64,000 nt of DNA, from assembly GCF_007997155.1 (NCBI RefSeq), contig NZ_VORT01000003.1, forward strand, positions 1-64,000, in the 5' to 3' direction. Numbering within the stretch: the first letter of the stretch is position 1; the number at the start of each line of letters is the position of its first letter. The translations under genes and the position numbers were made by a program. The notes beneath the pieces were generated by a model that was not told the origin of the DNA, ran no database searches, and saw nothing but the letters and a program-made list of their open reading frames with translations. Of this stretch, positions 36,595 to 44,572 are shown piece after piece. This DNA comes from Aequorivita antarctica (GTDB lineage Bacteria; Bacteroidota; Bacteroidia; Flavobacteriales; Flavobacteriaceae).

Positions 36595-37152
36595 CTAAGG
36601 GTTTGTAACCGGAGGTATTTCTTTTTTTATTCGGTCTTCCTGCAGTGTTATAATTCGTGCCCTGTAAACTATTGAAGGTATATAATTAGCCCCAATGCTG
36701 CTCCAAATATGGCTCAATTCTGTGATTGGCACATTGTATATTTCCAGTGTCAATTTCTCCAATGGTGCCGCCATATTGGGATGTTCATTTTTGGCGAAAT
36801 AAGGATTTGCTTGAAATGAAGTAATTACGGTCGAAAGCATTTTAAGGGATTCCAAATAATTTGAGGAACTGTAATTTGCCGAGATTAACAAGTATAGATT
36901 AAGATTTATTGGTGGTGCAACTTTACCATACAAATTGCCAGCTGTTGGTTTATAATTGCTCAATGATTTTGAAAAGGTTTCCTGTTCAATATTTATAACC
37001 GAAACCACAATCTTGTTTTCAATATTTTTAGAAACTGAACCATCTGGATTCACTAAACTGCTAGCTATTACAACATCTGAACTTAGACCGTAGACCATTT
37101 TTAGTTCCTGATTTAGGAAATCTGTAATGATGTTTAAAGCTTTATCAATCAT
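36595..37152 (-). CDS. DUF4255 (Pvc16/Afp16-like) cap or terminator protein
   Basis: A 185-residue protein of the DUF4255 type: IDKALNIITDFLNQEL at the start, NKIVVSVINIEQE, INLNLYLLISANYS and a C-terminal YRARIITLQEDRI. In Afp/PVC particles this family ends the tube and sheath at the distal end. It is the first gene of the injection-system operon, about 85 bases after the end of the right direct repeat. Confidence 0.85.
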   Translation of the reverse strand: MIDKALNIITDFLNQELKMVYGLSSDVVIASSLVNPDGSVSKNIENKIVVSVINIEQETFSKSLSNYKPTAGNLYGKVAPPINLNLYLLISANYSSSNYLESLKMLSTVITSFQANPYFAKNEHPNMAAPLEKLTLEIYNVPITELSHIWSSIGANYIPSIVYRARIITLQEDRIKKEIPPVTNP

Positions 37153-37257
37153 CGTTATATCTTTTAAGAGTTCAATTTCTTATAAAAAGCGATTATTCAG
37201 CACTTGTCTATAAATCGTAATCTATTTGTTATTATAATATTAGCAATAAAAGGCTTT

Positions 37258-37282
37258 GATTCCTATAAGTGCTACTACGTAT
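37258..37282 (-). promoter_or_regulatory. conserved leader block of the injection-system operon
   Basis: The sequence TTCCTATAAGT, two variable bases, then TACTACGTA (plus strand) is kept in the copy at 31319-31342. There a perfect palindrome GTAGTACTAC (31330-31339) is formed. Both copies lie 105-125 bases before a start codon of a tube or cap gene. It may be an operator or promoter region, but it does not match TAnnTTTG. Confidence 0.35.
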
Positions 37283-37293
37283 ATAATGCCAAC

Positions 37294-37324
37294 AAAAAAT
37301 CCCGATGAAAATTCATCGGGATTT
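37294..37324 (-). terminator. terminator of tRNA-Val(GAC)
   Basis: Stem AAATCCCGATGAA/TTCATCGGGATTT with a 2-3 base loop, followed by T-rich DNA on the minus strand, 12 bases past the tRNA 3' end. Confidence 0.85.
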
Positions 37325-37335
37325 TAAAATTTTGT

Positions 37336-37409
37336 GGGTCATACTGGATTCGAACCAGTGACTTCCACGTTGTCGACGTGACACTCTAAACCAACTGAGT
37401 TAATGACCC
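37336..37409 (-). tRNA. tRNA-Val (anticodon GAC)
   Basis: Full cloverleaf: acceptor GGGTCAT/ATGACCC, D stem ACTC/GAGT, anticodon stem TCACG/CGTGG with loop TCGACAA, T arm ACTGG-TTCGAAT-CCAGT. The anticodon GAC reads valine. CCA is not encoded. Position 33, normally U, is C here; the pseudo-copy has the same base. Confidence 0.9.
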
Positions 37410-37469
37410 TTTCTTTTAAAACACCAAAATACAAATTCCAAAAACCAAAACAAACATCAAAACTGAAAG

Positions 37470-38450
37470 TTATTTGTCGAATTTTTTAATAGGTTTCTTT
37501 TTTATCATTCCGCCTTTCGCATCCTTTACAGACGTCATAATAATAAAGGCCTGCTTGTCTATTTTATCAATTTCGGTCTTGAGCTTGCTCATCTCCAATC
37601 GAGTTATTACCGTATAAACCACATCAACGGGTCTTCTGGTTTCGCCGTTTTTTGAAAACCCGTTTTCTGCCTTAAAGATAGTACAGCCGCGCCCCATCTT
37701 TTCGATGATGGCCAAACGGATTTCATCACTTCGTTCCGAAATAATCGTGATTCCCATAAACTCCTCAATACCGTCAATTACAAAATCTACTGTTTTTGAT
37801 GCGGAGAAATAGGTTAAAATCGCGTAAAGTGCTATTTCTGTAGAAAGAAAGTAGGCCGCAGTCATAAAGATAATAACGTTGAAAATCAAAATCACATTCC
37901 CTACTGTAAGGCTGGTTTTTCGACTTACGAATATTGCCAATACCTCTGTCCCGTCAATGATAGCGCCACCACGGATTGCCAGCCCAATACCAAGGCCCAA
38001 AAACAGACCCCCAAAGGCCGCAATCAATATTTTATCATCCGTAATTTGTGGGTAAGGGATTAAAGCCACTGCAATGGCCAAAAGTACGATCCCCATAACA
38101 CTTTTTATTGCGAACCTCTTTCCGATGGAAAAATAGGCAAGTATCAAAAAAGGAAGGTTAAAACATACCAGCAAAAGTGAAAGCCCTACACCCGTCAGTT
38201 CATTTATCATCAGCGAAATGCCAGTTACACCCCCATCAATAAAGGCACTGGGCATCAAAAAACCCCTAAGACCGAAAGAGGCAGATAATACTCCGAGAAA
38301 AAGATAGAATAAATCTGTAAGCTCGTGTGTTACCTCTACTTCCAAATTTGTAACGCTTTTGTCAAAAGCCTCCAAAGGTTTAGAACCCGTTTTGTTCTTT
38401 TGGCGTTTCTTTACAACGTTTATTATTATGTTTCTGAAGATTGGATTCAA
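37470..38450 (-). CDS. YitT family membrane protein
   Basis: 326 residues: a basic N-terminal tail, about five to six membrane helices (residues 45-225) with GFLMPSAFIDGGVTGISLMI and the GGAIIDGTEVLAI segment, then a C-terminal DUF2179 domain (GITIISERSDEIRLAIIE to the KKP tail). The YitT family has no settled function. It stands alone, upstream of and opposite to the tRNA-Val(TAC) gene. Confidence 0.88.
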   Translation of the reverse strand: MNPIFRNIIINVVKKRQKNKTGSKPLEAFDKSVTNLEVEVTHELTDLFYLFLGVLSASFGLRGFLMPSAFIDGGVTGISLMINELTGVGLSLLLVCFNLPFLILAYFSIGKRFAIKSVMGIVLLAIAVALIPYPQITDDKILIAAFGGLFLGLGIGLAIRGGAIIDGTEVLAIFVSRKTSLTVGNVILIFNVIIFMTAAYFLSTEIALYAILTYFSASKTVDFVIDGIEEFMGITIISERSDEIRLAIIEKMGRGCTIFKAENGFSKNGETRRPVDVVYTVITRLEMSKLKTEIDKIDKQAFIIMTSVKDAKGGMIKKKPIKKFDK

Positions 38451-38550
38451 GGGTTTTGGGTTTTAAAAGATGAATGAAGTCAAAGTTAAACTTATTTAAT
38501 TCTACAATCCGCATTAAAATACTTCCTTGCACAATTATTTCAAATAAATG

Positions 38551-38581
38551 TTTGCTGAAATTAAAAAGTAACTTATATTTG
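38551..38581 (+). promoter_or_regulatory. promoter of tRNA-Val(TAC)
   Basis: TTTG (38551-38554), a 19-base spacer and TATATTTG (38574-38581): a near-perfect Bacteroidota promoter 16 bases before the mature tRNA 5' end. Confidence 0.85.
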
Positions 38582-38597
38582 CAACCGCTAACAAGAA

Positions 38598-38675
38598 GGG
38601 CGATTAGCTCAGCTGGTTCAGAGCACCTCGTTTACACCGAGGGGGTCGGGGGTTCGAACCCCTCATCGCCCACCA
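38598..38675 (+). tRNA. tRNA-Val (anticodon TAC)
   Basis: Cloverleaf with acceptor GGGCGAT/ATCGCCC, D stem GCTC/GAGC, anticodon stem CCTCG/CGAGG with loop TTTACAC, and T arm GGGGG-TTCGAAC-CCCTC. CCA is encoded. Unlike the nearby GAC tRNA it has the standard U33. Confidence 0.97.
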
Positions 38676-38681
38676 GTTTTC

Positions 38682-38713
38682 AAAAATCCTGACGAATTCG
38701 TCGGGATTTTTTT
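38682..38713 (+). terminator. terminator after tRNA-Val(TAC)
   Basis: Inverted repeat AAATCCTGACGAA/TTCGTCGGGATTT followed by a run of T, 7 bases past the tRNA. It may also serve the convergent folC gene. Confidence 0.85.
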
Positions 38714-38728
38714 ATGCCTATATTTTGC

Positions 38729-39946
38729 TTAAATAACTTCAGCCACCACAAAAGTGCTCCCACCAACAAATATTAAATCTTCTGACGTAGCAACTTCAAA
38801 AGCAGCTGAATATGCGTCTTTTACCGAAATATAGTCTTCTCCAACCAATCCAAACCCTCTTGCCTGAGATAATAATAAGGAAGCATCCAACCCGCGTGGA
38901 ATCTTTGGCTTACAGAAGTAATAAGTAGCATCTTTCGGAAACAGCGGCAATACTGATCCCAAATCCTTATCGTTAACAACTCCTAAAACGATATGCAGCT
39001 TTTTATAGTTTTCCGTCGCCAGTTGTTCCATCACCAACTGCAAACCATCTTGGTTGTGGGCGGTATCACAAATTGCTTTAGGGCTTTCGCTTAAAACCTG
39101 CCAACGCCCCATCAAACCTGTGCTTCTGATTGTATTCAGCAATCCATTTTTAATGTTTTCGTCGGAAATGTTCCAGCCTTTTTTTTGAAGGATTTTTATG
39201 GTTGCTAAAACAGTTTTTACATTCTTTTTCTGATAAATTCCTTTTAAATCTGAAGTGTAGCCAGAAGAATCAATTATTTCCGCAAAAGTGATTGGCGCAT
39301 TGCTATCCGAAGCAATTTTTTCAAAAACACCTTTTGTCTCTGGAAGTGTTTCGCCTATAACAACTGGAATTCCTTCTTTTACAATTCCTCCTTTTTCGGC
39401 CGCCACTTTTTCCAAAGTGTTCCCCAAAAACTGGGTGTGATCCAAACCAATATTTGTGATTACAGAAACTTCGGGTGTTATAATATTTGTGCTGTCCAGC
39501 CTACCGCCCATTCCTACTTCAACAATAGCGATATCTACTTTTTCTTCTCTGAAAAAATCAAAAGCCAGCCCGACTGTCATTTCAAAAAAAGACAATTGGT
39601 TGGTTTCAAAAAAAGCTTTGTGCTTTTCAACGAATTCCGAAACATTTTTCTTCGGAATCATTTCGCCATTAATTTTTATCCGCTCCCTAAAATCCTTTAG
39701 ATGTGGCGAAGTGTAAAGTCCCGTCTTATAGCCCGCTTCCTGAAAGACCGAAGCCAGCATATGGCTCGTGCTTCCTTTACCATTGGTCCCTGCAACATGA
39801 ACACTCTTGAAACTTTTTTCAGGATTATTTAAATAGTTCGCGAGCTGAATTGTAGCAGATAAATCTGCTTTGTATGCGGACTGCCCTACCCTTTGATACA
39901 TTGGCAGTTGTGCAAAAAGCCACGCTATGGTTTCTGAGTAATTGAT
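38729..39946 (-). CDS. folC: folylpolyglutamate synthase/dihydrofolate synthase
   Basis: Mur-ligase-related enzyme that adds glutamate to folates. The ATP loop is AGTNGKGSTS, followed by YTSPHLKDFRERI, VEVGMGGRLDSTN, GLDHTQFLG and DTAHNQDGL. The first ATG (39901) gives 390 residues but lies downstream of the typical N-terminal helix: the bases before it encode NYSETIAWLFAQLPM, as in other FolC. The only candidate at the expected place is ATC (39946), since a TAA in the same frame ends the upstream gene at 39959. The start is therefore uncertain. Confidence 0.9.
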   Translation of the reverse strand: MNYSETIAWLFAQLPMYQRVGQSAYKADLSATIQLANYLNNPEKSFKSVHVAGTNGKGSTSHMLASVFQEAGYKTGLYTSPHLKDFRERIKINGEMIPKKNVSEFVEKHKAFFETNQLSFFEMTVGLAFDFFREEKVDIAIVEVGMGGRLDSTNIITPEVSVITNIGLDHTQFLGNTLEKVAAEKGGIVKEGIPVVIGETLPETKGVFEKIASDSNAPITFAEIIDSSGYTSDLKGIYQKKNVKTVLATIKILQKKGWNISDENIKNGLLNTIRSTGLMGRWQVLSESPKAICDTAHNQDGLQLVMEQLATENYKKLHIVLGVVNDKDLGSVLPLFPKDATYYFCKPKIPRGLDASLLLSQARGFGLVGEDYISVKDAYSAAFEVATSEDLIFVGGSTFVVAEVI

Positions 39947-39958
39947 GACTAGAAGATT

Positions 39959-42454
39959 TTATTTTACAATCAGTTTTTTGGTCGTCTGTTTTCCCGCTTG
40001 GGAAATTTTTAAATAATACACACCCGACTGTAAATTTTCAACAGAAAGGTTGAGTTGCCCGTTTTCAAAACGCTGTTGTTTTACAAGCCTTCCCATAATG
40101 TCATAAACCATCAACAAAGTTTTTTCTGAAGCATTTTTCATAAAAATGGTCACTATTTCCGAAGCTGGATTTGGAAAAACTTTCACCTCCGAAGTGAACA
40201 AATTTTCATCAGAATTCAAAATATTTCCTGAAATATCAATTTTATAAATTGAACGTCCAAAAGTTGCAGCATACAAAAACTGCGAGCCTTCGTGGATAAA
40301 CAAATCCGACACCACTGCAGACGGCATATTTTCTCCCACAACGTTCCAGTTGACTCCTTCATCCTTGGAAGCCAAAACCCCAATATCGGTTCCTATAAAA
40401 AGATTTCCAAAAATGTCCTGTTCAATATCATTCACCGGAATATCCGGCAAACTGCTTGAAATATCAACCCAACTATTCCCAAAATCAATACTTTTATAAA
40501 CATGCCCCACATCTTCCCCAAAACGATAACCCGAAAGCGTCAAATAGACCGTATTCGGATTTTCCTTTGAAGCCAGAATCTTAGTAACCCAACGGTTGGG
40601 AATTCCCGTTGAAATGTCTGTCCAATTAGACCCCCCATCTTGGGTTACCCAAGCTTTTCCATCATCGGTTCCCACAAAAATAACCTGACTATTAAATTGG
40701 GAAACACTGATAGTTGTTATGGTTCCAAAAGTGAGATTGCCCGTATGTGGCCCATTGGTTAAATCGGGGCTGATGGCACTCCAATTACCTGCAGCATTCG
40801 TGGTTTTGTAAAGCCTATTTGCACCGAAATAAAGAATTTGAGAGTTATTGGGATCGAATGCTATCGGGCTGTCCCAATTTTTTCGGTCGCCGCTGGATAT
40901 TCCGTTTGTAGCATTGGAAAATGAACCCCCATTATTGGTTGATTTTCCAAGCGAACCATATTGATAGAGCGCATAAATAACATTTGTATTTGTGGGATCA
41001 ACCAATGTCTGAAAACCATCGCCCCCATAAATTATATTCCAATCGCTCAAGCCACCCGTCTGGGTTCGGCTCGTGCTATTGTCCTGCGCCCCTCCGTATA
41101 TTTTGTTTTCATTCTGTGCATCAACATACATTCTGTTGAATTGGGTAATAGGCAGTTTTAAATCCTTTACTGCGGAAGATCCTCCGTTGTTGCTGTAATA
41201 GAGACCGCCATCATTTCCCAATAAAACTTCGCCAGGAACAGATGCATTAAAAGCCATTGCATGCTGGTCCACGTGTGCATTCGTAAAAACGCTACTCCAG
41301 CTAGTGCCACCATTGGTGGATTTCTGTACTTCAAAATCTACATTGTACAGCACGTTTTCATCTGTGGGATCAATAAAAATTCCACCGAACCACCAGTGAA
41401 AACCTACATCAGTCAATTGACTGGAATTTACAGCGGTCCAAGAATCCCCACCATTAGTGGTCTTGTACACTCCCTGAATATTGCCAGAGGCATCGGCATA
41501 ACGCGTATAAAGCACACTGGGATTTGATTGCGAAATATCTATACTGATTCTACCTTTTTGGGAAGCTATACTTGGCAAACCATTGGTAAGCTCAGTCCAA
41601 TTGGAACCGCCGTCTGTGGTTCTATATATTCCAGAAGTTATTCCTCCGTATTGTCTCTTGTTGGGTCTTCTGATACGCTCCCAACTTGCAGCATAAACAA
41701 TGTTTCCATTTGTAGGGTGAATTGCCATATCTACAACCCCCGTGGAATCACTTACAAACAAAACCTGTTGCCAACTATCGCCACCGTTTGTGGTTTTGTA
41801 AACTCCACGATTAGCGCTATTTCTGAACAATGGCCCCATTGCGCCCACAAATGCGGTGTTATCGTTATTTGGGTCCAAGACAATTTTTCCAACACTGCCT
41901 ATATCTGGCAATCCTTTGGACTGCCATGTAGTTCCACCGTCTATGCTTTTATGGATTCCATCGCCATCATAAACCAAGGAACCGCCGCCAGCGTTTACTT
42001 CGCCCGTTCCCACATAAATTAAATTGTTGTTGTTTTTGGAAATTTCAATATCGCCAATGGAGAGCATTTGCTGTTCGTCAAAAATAGGCGTCCAATCATC
42101 TCCGCCATTTACGGTTTTAAAAATTCCTCCTGAAGCCGCACCTACATAGTAAACATCGGGCTGGTTGGAAGGAATTTCAATATCGGTAATCCGTCCGCCA
42201 ATATTTAAGGGGCCACTGAATTGCCATACTTCACTAGCTGGATTTCTATTTGCCGCTTGTATTTTCCATTGAATTGCTTCAGAATAGGCAGAGGTATTTA
42301 TTTCGCCACTGGGATAGGCACGCTGCATAAACATTAAATCAAAAGGATATTTACCATCCTTTTTTTCGAAGGAAGAAATTTCATCTCCTTCCGAAGAGTT
42401 TTTACAACTGATAAGGCAGGAAACAAGAAAAATAAAAGTAGAAATACGAATCAT
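39959..42454 (-). CDS. BNR/sortilin-type propeller lipoprotein with T9SS sorting domain
   Basis: 831 residues. A lipobox-like LISC (C17) suggests lipidation. Many BNR-type repeats follow (TTNGGDSW, SIDGGTTW, TTDGGSNW, STNGGTSW, TNNGGSFS, DFGNSW), each an Asp-box of a multi-bladed propeller. The last roughly 75 residues form a type A sorting domain (VFPNPASEI to KKLIVK). Such proteins resemble VPS10/glycosidase-like binding proteins. It lies between tonB and folC on the same strand, and folC may be read from the same transcript. Confidence 0.88.
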   Translation of the reverse strand: MIRISTFIFLVSCLISCKNSSEGDEISSFEKKDGKYPFDLMFMQRAYPSGEINTSAYSEAIQWKIQAANRNPASEVWQFSGPLNIGGRITDIEIPSNQPDVYYVGAASGGIFKTVNGGDDWTPIFDEQQMLSIGDIEISKNNNNLIYVGTGEVNAGGGSLVYDGDGIHKSIDGGTTWQSKGLPDIGSVGKIVLDPNNDNTAFVGAMGPLFRNSANRGVYKTTNGGDSWQQVLFVSDSTGVVDMAIHPTNGNIVYAASWERIRRPNKRQYGGITSGIYRTTDGGSNWTELTNGLPSIASQKGRISIDISQSNPSVLYTRYADASGNIQGVYKTTNGGDSWTAVNSSQLTDVGFHWWFGGIFIDPTDENVLYNVDFEVQKSTNGGTSWSSVFTNAHVDQHAMAFNASVPGEVLLGNDGGLYYSNNGGSSAVKDLKLPITQFNRMYVDAQNENKIYGGAQDNSTSRTQTGGLSDWNIIYGGDGFQTLVDPTNTNVIYALYQYGSLGKSTNNGGSFSNATNGISSGDRKNWDSPIAFDPNNSQILYFGANRLYKTTNAAGNWSAISPDLTNGPHTGNLTFGTITTISVSQFNSQVIFVGTDDGKAWVTQDGGSNWTDISTGIPNRWVTKILASKENPNTVYLTLSGYRFGEDVGHVYKSIDFGNSWVDISSSLPDIPVNDIEQDIFGNLFIGTDIGVLASKDEGVNWNVVGENMPSAVVSDLFIHEGSQFLYAATFGRSIYKIDISGNILNSDENLFTSEVKVFPNPASEIVTIFMKNASEKTLLMVYDIMGRLVKQQRFENGQLNLSVENLQSGVYYLKISQAGKQTTKKLIVK

Positions 42455-42483
42455 AGTATCTTTTTTTGATGCTTAAAGATACT
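42455..42483 (-). promoter_or_regulatory. 9-base inverted repeat at the start of the BNR-protein gene
   Basis: AGTATCTTT (42455-42463) and AAAGATACT (42475-42483) form a perfect stem with an 11-base loop directly before the ATG. The distal arm contains the -7-like TATCTTTA (42474-42481, minus strand). It could be an operator or an mRNA hairpin. Confidence 0.35.
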
Positions 42484-42515
42484 GAAAAAATTATGTGTAT
42501 TACTATTGGGAATTG

Positions 42516-43334
42516 CTATTGAGAAAGACTGAATCTATAGATAATCTTTCCAATTTGTTTTGCAGGCGCTTTATCGTCTGCATTAAATTTTGTGGCCAAA
42601 GCCGCACGTTTTGCAGGTTCTGTGAGGCATTTAGAATTGTTTGTGGTTCCACGAACGCCAGGCGTTGCGCTGATGACTTTTCCGCTTCGGTCTACTTCAA
42701 TGCTAACCACCACAGTTCCGGCCTCATTGCATTCCTGTACAAATTTCTCTTTGTTTAATGCTTTTCTACCACCCAGTAAATAATTGCCGTCGCCGTCCAA
42801 TCCTTTTCCAGTACCGTAATAACTACTTGCGTTGGGATCGCCATCGGGGCTCCCCTTATCACCAGGACTCTTGTCGTCGCCTTCCCCACCCTTTGCGGTT
42901 CCATCACTTTTTGGACCGTTTAAAATACTTGAAAGTGCATCAGTAGTAGATTTATCAGGTTTTGGATCTGGCTTTTTTACTTCTTTTTTGGGTTGTTCCT
43001 TTACGGGTGTTTCCACTTGTTCCTTTTTAGGCTTCTCTTTTTTTATTACGGGAGCATCTTCGTTGTCCTGTGTTACAACTTCTTCCTTTATTTCTGCTTT
43101 TGGTTGCGAAACAGGTTCGGGTGTGGTTTTTTGAGGCGCAGATTGAATTTTTTCAGTAGGCTGAATGTTTCCACTACCAGTATCTGTAGTCCCAAAATTG
43201 ATAGCGATACCCTGCTCCAGTGGTGGATCGAGATACTTCATTCCCACGTAAAACAAAAGAATAAGAATGATCACATGCACGATTACCGTGATGATCATAC
43301 TTTTTCGCTTATGCTCTGTATCTAAAAAGTTCAA
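42516..43334 (-). CDS. tonB: energy transducer TonB
   Basis: Couples the inner-membrane proton gradient to outer-membrane transporters together with ExbB/ExbD. The protein has a short cytoplasmic N-terminus, one membrane helix (IITVIVHVIILILLFYVGM), a Pro/Lys/Glu-rich periplasmic spacer with KKPDPKPDKS, and a C-terminal TonB domain (GTVVVSIEVDRSGKVISATPG to the end). The frame opens at 43394, but that part is a GAAACCT-type repeat. TTG 43334 (LNFLDTEHKRKS) matches TonB N-termini, giving 272 residues. Confidence 0.9.
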   Translation of the reverse strand: MNFLDTEHKRKSMIITVIVHVIILILLFYVGMKYLDPPLEQGIAINFGTTDTGSGNIQPTEKIQSAPQKTTPEPVSQPKAEIKEEVVTQDNEDAPVIKKEKPKKEQVETPVKEQPKKEVKKPDPKPDKSTTDALSSILNGPKSDGTAKGGEGDDKSPGDKGSPDGDPNASSYYGTGKGLDGDGNYLLGGRKALNKEKFVQECNEAGTVVVSIEVDRSGKVISATPGVRGTTNNSKCLTEPAKRAALATKFNADDKAPAKQIGKIIYRFSLSQ

Positions 43335-43335
43335 A

Positions 43336-43360
43336 GTTTCAAGTTTCAGGTTTCTGGTTA
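43336..43360 (-). repeat. GAAACCT-type stutter repeat before tonB
   Basis: On the minus strand AACCAGAAACCTGAAAC is followed by a TTGAAAC unit just before the TTG start. The first 17 bases are the same as in the tract before purE. The shared position at two unrelated genes is notable. Confidence 0.65.
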
Positions 43361-43433
43361 AAAGTTGTGAAGTTTCCTTAATCAATATATTCAAAAGGCC
43401 ACTGACTACTTTGTGCTGCCTAATGAATACTGA

Positions 43434-43826
43434 TTAATTTGGTCTAACGGCGAGAACGACTTTGAAGTTATTTCTATTGGCAATATCCATTACAAAAACG
43501 GCATCTTCAATAGGAACGCCCTCTTCGGCACGTAGAATTATAGTAGGTTCTTTCTGTCCGGTAAGCGTCTTTTTTAATTCGTTTTCAATGCTGTATTCAC
43601 TTACGCGTTCTTTGTCCACATAATAAGCTCCGTCTTTTGTGATGCTAACAGAAGCTTTCTGCACATTTGACGTTTTTCCTTTTGCCTTCGGAAGTATCAA
43701 ATCCAAGGCATCTGGTGTTATTGTAGGCGAAGTTAGCAGGAAAAACACCAACAACAGAAATACAATATCTGTCATGGAGCTCATGCTGAACTCGGCGCTT
43801 ACTTTATTTCTTCCTCTTAAATTCAT
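43434..43826 (-). CDS. exbD: biopolymer transport protein ExbD/TolR
   Basis: 130 residues: a short cytoplasmic end, one membrane helix with the functional aspartate (MSSMTDIVFLLLVFFLL), then a periplasmic domain. Part of the TonB-ExbB-ExbD energy-coupling complex. Its ATG overlaps the exbB stop by one base (TAATG on the minus strand). tonB follows after about 100 bases that include another CAGT-rich stutter tract. Confidence 0.93.
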   Translation of the reverse strand: MNLRGRNKVSAEFSMSSMTDIVFLLLVFFLLTSPTITPDALDLILPKAKGKTSNVQKASVSITKDGAYYVDKERVSEYSIENELKKTLTGQKEPTIILRAEEGVPIEDAVFVMDIANRNNFKVVLAVRPN

Positions 43827-44524
43827 TAAGCAGGTTCGTTTAACATGTCAAGGAAATCTACTGCGGTGGCTTCCATTTGGTGCACCACTTTATCGGTACG
43901 CACCACCAAATGGTTGTAGCCCATATAGGCAATAATACCAACTATCAGTCCTGCAACGGTTGTGGTCATTGCAGTATAAATACCTTCGGCAAGGCTTCCC
44001 ATCTCGGCTTGACCACTACTGGTTGCAAGCTCGTGAAATGCCAAAACCATCCCGATTACGGTTCCCAAGAAACCAATCATAGGCGCAGCTCCGGCAATGG
44101 TTGCAAGAACACTAACGTTTTTTTCAAGTTTATAAACTTCAAGACGGCCAGCGTTTTCAATAGCAGTATTGATGTCTTCCAAAGGGCTCCCTATTCTGGA
44201 AATTCCCTTTTCTGTTAAATGGGAAACAGGAGTGTTGTTTTGGGCGCAAAGTACTTTTGCTGCTTGAATATTACCTTTAGCCACGTGATCGCGAATTTGG
44301 TTCATAAAATTGCTATCCATTTTGGTAGCTGCCTTAATAGCAAAAAGCCTTTCAAAGTAAATATAGACCGCCACAAAGAGCAGCACAAAGAGGATTGCAA
44401 TAATTATTTGTCCAGCAACACCCCCTGTCAATAAAAGATCCATAATGGAAAGGGTTTTCTCTTGGGCAACAGGTTCAAGATCTTGCGCAACTTCGGCGCC
44501 TTCCTGAATAAAGAAGTTTAACAT
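43826..44524 (-). CDS. exbB: MotA/TolQ/ExbB proton channel family protein
   Basis: 232 residues with three membrane helices in the ExbB/TolQ layout. The segment IAGAAPMIGFLGTVIGMVLAF and the later YTAMTTTVAGLIVGIIAYMG are the conserved channel helices. It is the first gene of exbB-exbD-tonB. Whether it energises TonB receptors or a Tol-like process cannot be told, though the adjacent TonB favours the first. Confidence 0.92.
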   Translation of the reverse strand: MLNFFIQEGAEVAQDLEPVAQEKTLSIMDLLLTGGVAGQIIIAILFVLLFVAVYIYFERLFAIKAATKMDSNFMNQIRDHVAKGNIQAAKVLCAQNNTPVSHLTEKGISRIGSPLEDINTAIENAGRLEVYKLEKNVSVLATIAGAAPMIGFLGTVIGMVLAFHELATSSGQAEMGSLAEGIYTAMTTTVAGLIVGIIAYMGYNHLVVRTDKVVHQMEATAVDFLDMLNEPA

Positions 44525-44572
44525 AAAAAAGGTTTTGTTTTAGTGAATAACGAATTTAGATTTCAGAAATTG

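Larger units (their letters stand above)
37234..37409 (-). repeat. right direct repeat: intact tRNA-Val, terminator and leader block
   Basis: Counterpart of 31295-31493. On the minus strand it runs tRNA-Val, terminator (37294-37324), then a conserved TACGTA/TTCCTATAAGT block (37258-37282), ending before the DUF4255 gene. The stretch 37153-37233 is AT-rich leader with no gene. Confidence 0.85.

Noticed and set aside
30761-37152. A prophage remnant or a type VI secretion system
   Set aside because: There are no capsid, terminase, integrase or Tss membrane-complex genes. DUF4255, the CIS-type tape measure and the Afp15-like ATPase point to the eCIS family.
43335-43394. Longer TonB start at 43394
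   Set aside because: The extra residues are translated from a GAAACCT-type repeat tract; TTG 43334 matches TonB N-termini.
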